Part shown: piece by piece, positions 7,026 through 11,167 of the stretch | How positions within the stretch are numbered: the first letter of the stretch is position 1 | How the letters are laid out: the number at the start of each line of letters is the position of its first letter | Source: Euperipatoides rowelli | Lineage: Eukaryota; Onychophora; Udeonychophora; Euonychophora; Peripatopsidae | Length of the DNA stretch: 11,167 bases | Assembly: GCA_003024985.2 (NCBI GenBank) | Contig: PXIH01S0000223.1 | Strand: one strand, 5' to 3' | Notes under the pieces: model-generated | Told to the model about the DNA's origin: nothing | The model's input: the letters and a program-made list of their open reading frames with translations, nothing else | Database searches by the model: none | Position numbers and translations under genes: made by a program

Positions 7026-8178
7026 GATTATTTTAAAGGTTAAGATTTTTCTCACACTTTAATTTCAAATTGAATGGGTTTTCAGATCTATAAGGGTCTA
7101 CATTGAAATGATTAAAAAAGATGGGGTCAAGTATTATAGTTTGTTGCATAACAAAAAAAAATGTAGACAGCATATTAATTGGATAGAATAAGAATTTGTT
7201 TCATAGGAATGTACCTATTTGCTGATAAAGAACAGGAAATATGACTAGAACTGATGATATTAACTTTTTTTTACAAGGAAACAAAATTTGTGAAAAAAAA
7301 ACTAATTCCCCTTGTCTATACAGAGTAAGTCGAAAAAACACTCAGTTTATAAGAGCCTTAACGTTCACTTAAAGCATATGTTGTCAAATACATGTTTTTA
7401 GAAAAGGTCAATTAAAAACACTAGTTGAAAGGGCAAGAATGATCAATCTACTAATTGATTGACTTGTTACGTTCTCTTTCTACATCTTTGCGCTAAATTA
7501 ATTCACCTTAGATGAAAATAATAATCTTCAAAATTTAAGAATAGAGATTAATAATGTGCTGAAAAGATGTTGCCATTGTTGGAAATAAAGAAAATATTCT
7601 GCTAAAGATTTGATTTTTTTTAATATAAATTCAAAGTTTTTAATCTGAATGGATGTTAGTTGGCGATTCAGGTTGGAAGAAGAAAGCGTTAACATAGACT
7701 AGTATAGTATTTAACTAAAATGTGAAATATCTGCAGCCTGACGATCCAAATGCTACTCTCAATATTGTCAGTCTAAAATCTATGCAATTATAGTGGTTAA
7801 CAATTTATATTCATTTATAACGCTGTATTTTAATGTAATTAACACTTTTGAGACTAAGCTTTTTCTTTTCATTTGAAAACTTCTGCCTTTGTTGTTTTGG
7901 TTTATTAAAAATTATACAATAGTTCTTGTATAGCTTAAAAAAATAGTTATAATAATTTAAAATCTATCAAATTTATTATTAGATATTTTCATTAATTTTA
8001 AAAAATAATTTTAATGCTGTGGGTTAACATGTTTTTTAAACGAAAAATACAGTACCTTATATAAATGTTAGTTACAAACAATATTTCTTGTCAGTTTTCT
8101 ATTTTTATTTTTTAAATTTTAATAATTTACAATAAACTATTTAATATAGGCTACTATAATTTATTATTTTATTTCGTC
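7026..8178. other. AT-rich stretch, no gene or element recognised
   Basis: Dense stops occur in all frames, with short homopolymers only. From about 7880 the sequence is extremely AT-rich. I find no terminal repeats or coding motifs. Confidence 0.5.
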
Positions 8179-8192
8179 AAAAAAAAAAAAAA
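8179..8192. repeat. A14 homopolymer
   Basis: Fourteen consecutive A after TTTCGTC. It could be the poly(A) tail of an unrecognised retroposon, but no matching body or target-site duplication is visible upstream. Confidence 0.85.
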
Positions 8193-8336
8193 CTTATTAA
8201 AATAATACATCCTAATAATATTGACAATGAATTGCCCATCAATGCTACAAATAGTTTTATATATAAGCATGTCAAAAGTTTACATAGTTTTATATTAAAG
8301 ATTATTCATTATAAAAAATAATTACCATACTGAATC

Positions 8337-8453
8337 ATGGCATCATCATCATCTTGGCTTGCCAGTTTAGGTCGTAGAACTGTTGTTGTATATAAATATA
8401 TAATTTTTGCAGCCTATTGTTGGCTACTTCTCGACATCTTATTTTGTATTTGA
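8337..8453 (+). CDS. Candidate first coding exon with an N-terminal signal-anchor-like segment
   Basis: A 38-codon ORF starts at an ATG in good context (A at -3, G at +4) and ends with TGA at 8451-8453. The peptide has a serine-rich start (MASSSSW), a basic patch (GRR, K at 20) and then a hydrophobic run of about 17 residues (YIIFAAYCW, LLLDILF). This order, short cytoplasmic tail, basic residues, one membrane span, is that of type II Golgi enzymes. The W-LLLD pattern recalls the N-terminus of some polypeptide GalNAc-transferases, but that is an impression from a short hydrophobic segment. A weak donor (GTATTT at 8446) would end the exon at 8445 before the stop. The local base composition is less AT-rich than its surroundings. 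It could instead be a small peptide or chance; no downstream exon is seen in the window. Confidence 0.27.
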   Translation: MASSSSWLASLGRRTVVVYKYIIFAAYCWLLLDILFCI

Positions 8454-8459
8454 CTCCAC

Positions 8460-9235
8460 CGATCGAGAAAGGCTTGATCAATTTTTGCATCGTTTTTAAA
8501 AAAGGTTTATGAACTTAGGAATCTGTTTTGTTTATAACATTGGGAAATATTAATGTTTAGAAATATTGTAGCCTAACTCCCACTGAAAGAAAATTATGTA
8601 AACTTAATTTTGCCTTTAAGTGTTTTATGCTTGAGAGGAATAATAAGCTTTTCACACGTTCAAAAATTTCAACTTTGAAATGTCATCCATTTAGACTAAA
8701 TTTTGCATACTTAGCTAGAATCAGGCATCAGTTTATCCAAATCATGTTATAAAGGTATCAAATAGCCTAAGCCTTCCACTTTCTATTGTCCAGTGTACTA
8801 CCTTGAATCACTTGAAAAAATTGTTGAATGATTACTTGAAGGGAATAAAATATTTTAGCTATACTCAAGTGTAAAAGTCATAAAAACTGACTAAGGCTAC
8901 ACCAACTTAAACTTAACTTAAAAATACTAAAAGTAGTTAAGAATTTTGTCTAATTTTTAAAAATATATTGACTATTTTATATCATATTTGTCAAGTGTTG
9001 TTTTTTTTTTGGTGGGGTTGAGTGCAATTGTGTTAATGCATGAATAGTTGTTTAATAAATACGAAGTCAGAGATTTGAGAAGATCCTAAAAATTATCAGA
9101 TTAATTAAATTTGTAATATATTGGACAGCATTCAAATTAAATAATTTGCTTTCATTCTGACTCAGGATTAGAGGACAAGAGTTGAATATTGTCCTTACCA
9201 CAAAATCTAAAATAAATCTTAAGCATCATGGTACA
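8460..9235. other. AT-rich stretch, no gene recognised
   Basis: Closed in all frames at short intervals. GCCTA/TAGGC words recur (for example near 8570 and 8765), and a T10 run followed by GGTGGGG lies at about 9001-9017. If the exon at 8337 is real, this would be intron. Confidence 0.5.
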
Positions 9236-9239
9236 AAAA

Positions 9240-9287
9240 CCATATACACATACATGCACACATACACACACACACACAAACACATAA
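9240..9287. repeat. (CA)n microsatellite, imperfect
   Basis: Runs of CACA with TA interruptions (CATACACACACACACACA core), followed by A9. The Tyr/Thr/His-rich ORF reading through it is a translation of the microsatellite and not a gene. Confidence 0.9.
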
Positions 9288-9299
9288 AAAAAAAATATT

Positions 9300-9990
9300 T
9301 GTATGGAATTCATATTAAGATTGCTGGACAAATTTTTTTTAAAAAAAATTCAGAATTTAATTTTGACCTCTTGCAGACTTTTAGTATTTGTGTATTTTTA
9401 ATAATTATATTTTAAAATCAGATTTCTTCAACTATTTTAATGATTGTAATTTAAAATAGTAAAATATTTTCTTATATTTTGATGCTGGCTTTTTGCCTAC
9501 ATTTGTTTGCTTTAAATTATTTCCTTTATTGACGTCTGTTATCTCAAGGTTAAACTCAAGTATATTAATCAAATACAAAATATATCCTTATAACTTGGAA
9601 TATAAAATTATTGAATGTAATAAAAATGTTGATAAATTTAAATCCTAAAGTTTAAAAACAAAAGTACTGTTATAATTTATTAGGCTCAATGACTTTATTA
9701 TAAAATTAATATTCAGTTAACCTTGTTTTTATAATATGTTATTAGTGAGATAATCTTATGACTGTTATTAGGACCTTAACCTGTTACACCTCATTTAATT
9801 CCAGAAAATTGCTTGAATGTGTGCATAATGGTGTTAGAACAAAGGGAATTAAATTTTCCAATATATATTTTTTTCAAATTAAAAAAGTGCACAAATTCTA
9901 AATCTGATTTTTCAATTCAATGCCAGAAAGAAAAAAAAATATCCATGTACATTCTTAGAGCAGAGAGAAAGAGAAGATATGTCAAGTTTT
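9300..9990. other. AT-rich stretch, no gene recognised
   Basis: No coding motif, repeat boundary or hairpin stands out. The small open frame at 9813-10001 is a lysine- and phenylalanine-rich composition product ending in the minisatellite. Confidence 0.5.
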
Positions 9991-10101
9991 TGTACAAGTG
10001 ATAATCTGATTAAAATGAACTTAGATTAAAAATTTCATTGTATGATAATGCACAGTGAGCATTTCCAGGTTCGACAATCTGATTAAATTTACTTGAGTTA
10101 A

Positions 10102-10423
10102 CCCTTTCCACTCCAATGGCGATTGAGAATCGCCATTTTTAATTTAGTAGTTGCACTCCAAAGTCGATTCTAAATCGCCATTTTCATTTCCTTGTTTTTC
10201 ATAATCAATAATTATTATTATATTCAAATATGCTTCAATTACTATTTTTTTTTAGCTTAAAAGACTCAAAATATACTTGTCTTTAATTATCTCAAGAGAG
10301 TTTTTAAAAAAATAAATTAAAAGAATACTAAATCTTAATTAAAAAAAAAAAAAAAATCGATTTTTCAAATTTCTTCTGGAGTGGTAGAAACCAAATTCTC
10401 TAAAATCATTGGAGTGGAAAGGG
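10102..10423. mobile_element. piggyBac-type MITE, 322 bp, flanked by TTAA
   Basis: Both ends carry the perfect 17-bp terminal inverted repeat CCCTTTCCACTCCAATG (10102-10118 and the complement of 10407-10423), flanked by TTAA at 10098-10101 and 10424-10427. A TTAA target and termini beginning CCC are the hallmark of the piggyBac superfamily. Inside each end lie subterminal repeats of the CACTCCA motif: left at 10150 on (CACTCCAAAGTCGATT), right at about 10376-10384 (complement CCACTCCAG, followed further in by AATCGATTTTT). Such repeats are the expected kind of transposase binding site. The interior is AT-rich, contains an A16 run and codes for nothing, so movement would need a transposase supplied in trans. 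Confidence 0.9.
10115..10137. repeat. Perfect 10-bp hairpin at the left MITE end
   Basis: AATGGCGATT and AATCGCCATT (10115-10124 and 10128-10137) flank a 3-base GAG loop. The block is repeated in diverged form at about 10150-10185 (AGTCGATTCTAAATCGCCATTT), giving a direct repeat spaced by about 45 bp within the subterminal region. Confidence 0.85.
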
Positions 10424-10499
10424 TTAAAAATTTCATTGCATGATAATATTATGTACAGTGAATATTTGCAGGTTCGACAATCTAATTCAATTCAATGCC

Positions 10500-10870
10500 T
10501 TAACAATAACAAATTTGAAGTCTTTGTCACAAAGAAGTGAGGATTTATCTATTGGTTTTGCAAATAGGTTTTTTTTTTATACTTTTCCATAGTTTTGGAC
10601 TGATACTCATGGTGTCCAATCAGACAAATTGAGTAATTCTAACAAACTTATTTTACCAGTGATTAGAATAGCCAGATAATCAGTAGTCTTCCATAGTAGG
10701 CCTAGGCCTATACAGTATATGATTAAGCTATTAAATAACTTCCTCTAATAGATTTAAATATTTATAAAAAATATATAGCCTATATATTTCTTTAATTCTT
10801 TACATATTGTGATAAATCCTAAAACCAATTTTGGACCAAGGATTTAATAAGTTAAACATATCTTGTAACT
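10500..10870. other. AT-rich stretch without a gene; contains a TAGGCC palindrome
   Basis: No ORF or element recognised. TAGGCCTAGGCCTA (10697-10710) is perfectly self-complementary and stands out in an AT-rich background. A T10 run lies near 10569-10578. Confidence 0.5.
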
Positions 10871-10873
10871 AGC

Positions 10874-11024
10874 TAAACCCATGCAGAACATCTGTGCCTT
10901 CTCCTGTTTATAAAATACTATAATTTCGATCTGAATTTTTTTTGTGTGCTTAGAGATTTTATATGAACAACTTCTTCTGTTTACAAAATAAACTCAAGCA
11001 GGACATCTGCACCCTCTTCTGTTT
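10874..11024. repeat. Diverged repeat: TAAACyCA-GCAG-ACATCTG units
   Basis: A unit at 10874-10916 (TAAACCCATGCAGAACATCT, then TCTCCTGTTTATAAAATA) recurs at 10989-11024 (TAAACTCAAGCAGGACATCT, then CTCTTCTGTTT). A partial copy lies at 10971-10990 (CTTCTTCTGTTTACAAAATA) immediately before the second. This fits an old tandem repeat of about 43 bp with an insertion of about 55 bp between units. Confidence 0.65.
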
Positions 11025-11167
11025 CAATCTAACATGTTTCTGCCTTATACCATATAAGGATTTTATATATGGATATTTCAGTCAATAAATAATAATAAGT
11101 TAACAATAATAAAATAATGCGTTAATATTTTATTATTAAGTACATATTAAAAAACAATCTAAAGTGA

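Larger units (their letters stand above)
10001..10497. repeat. Degenerate minisatellite of about 72-bp units, interrupted by a piggyBac-type MITE
   Basis: The end of one unit (10001-10025, ATAATCTGATTAAAATGAAC), a full unit (10026-10097) and a further unit (10424-about 10497) are related. The last two share TTAAAAATTTCATTG, then ATGATAAT, CAGTGA-ATTT and AGGTTCGACAATCT at matching offsets. The MITE at 10102-10423 separates the second unit from the third exactly at the TTAA that begins each unit. Confidence 0.75.

Noticed and set aside
8165-8192. A14 as the tail of a processed retroposon
   Set aside because: The sequence before it is featureless AT-rich DNA and no target-site duplication can be found.
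9182-9415. ORF of 77 codons
   Set aside because: Its middle is the (CA)n microsatellite and the rest is A/T homopolymer translation. No motif or conserved feature is visible.
9813-10001. ORF of 62 codons
   Set aside because: Lys/Phe/Ile-rich with no recognisable domain, ending at the start of the minisatellite. Expected by chance in this composition.
10067-10080. AGGTTCGACAATCT, similar to a tRNA or SINE B box
   Set aside because: No A box at the right distance, no cloverleaf and no poly(A) or simple-repeat tail. It is part of the minisatellite unit and recurs at 10470-10482.
1-11167. CRISPR array, bacterial operon, integron or phage module
   Set aside because: There are no regularly spaced direct repeats with unique spacers, no ribosome binding sites before long ORFs, and gene density is near zero. 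All recognisable elements are eukaryotic transposons.

Overview
This window is AT-rich, intron- or intergenic-like eukaryotic DNA, most probably from an invertebrate animal. Evidence for this is the lack of any long intact ORF, the two decayed non-LTR retrotransposons, the hAT-type and piggyBac-type miniature transposons, the (CT)n and (CA)n microsatellites and the long homopolymers. Scattered TAGGC/GCCTA words, including a 14-bp palindrome, recur through the right half. I cannot name a species. No bacterial operon, CRISPR array, rRNA or tRNA is visible.

Left third (about 1-3700), a nested transposon graveyard. An APE-type non-LTR retrotransposon runs on the minus strand from about 3085 (tail of its endonuclease) to about 238 (ORF2 stop). 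It is recognisable motif by motif but broken by frameshifts. A 382-bp non-autonomous hAT-like element (1770-2151) is inserted in its ORF between endonuclease and reverse transcriptase. It has an 8-bp target-site duplication matching at 7 of 8 bases. Part of that insertion plus 79 bp of flanking retrotransposon was then duplicated in inverted orientation, giving a nearly spacer-less palindrome with arms of about 400 bp (1834-2230 and 2231-2646). A second, different non-LTR reverse transcriptase fragment lies on the plus strand at 3089-3690, abutting the truncated upstream end of the first.

Middle (about 3700-8300) is mostly anonymous. It holds a 78-nt near-perfect hairpin (4002-4081), a candidate terminal exon behind a (CT)n polypyrimidine tract and TTAG acceptor (4192-4342, poly(A) signal at 4586), a 200-bp pyrimidine-rich tract, two long G-runs, a family of short GGTGC-type repeats that also occurs at the left edge, and a 15-bp tandem duplication.

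Right part (8300-11167) holds a short possible first coding exon with a signal-anchor-like N-terminus (8337-8445), a (CA)n microsatellite, and a textbook 322-bp piggyBac-type MITE (10102-10423) flanked by TTAA. The MITE sits exactly inside an older degenerate minisatellite of about 72-bp units. Another diverged tandem repeat lies at 10874-11024.

No set of genes works together here. What the window offers is a readable order of events: non-LTR insertion, then hAT insertion into it, then inverted duplication; and separately, minisatellite formation, then piggyBac MITE insertion. The palindrome is the most unusual structure. The two exon candidates are the only hints of host coding sequence, and both are weak.
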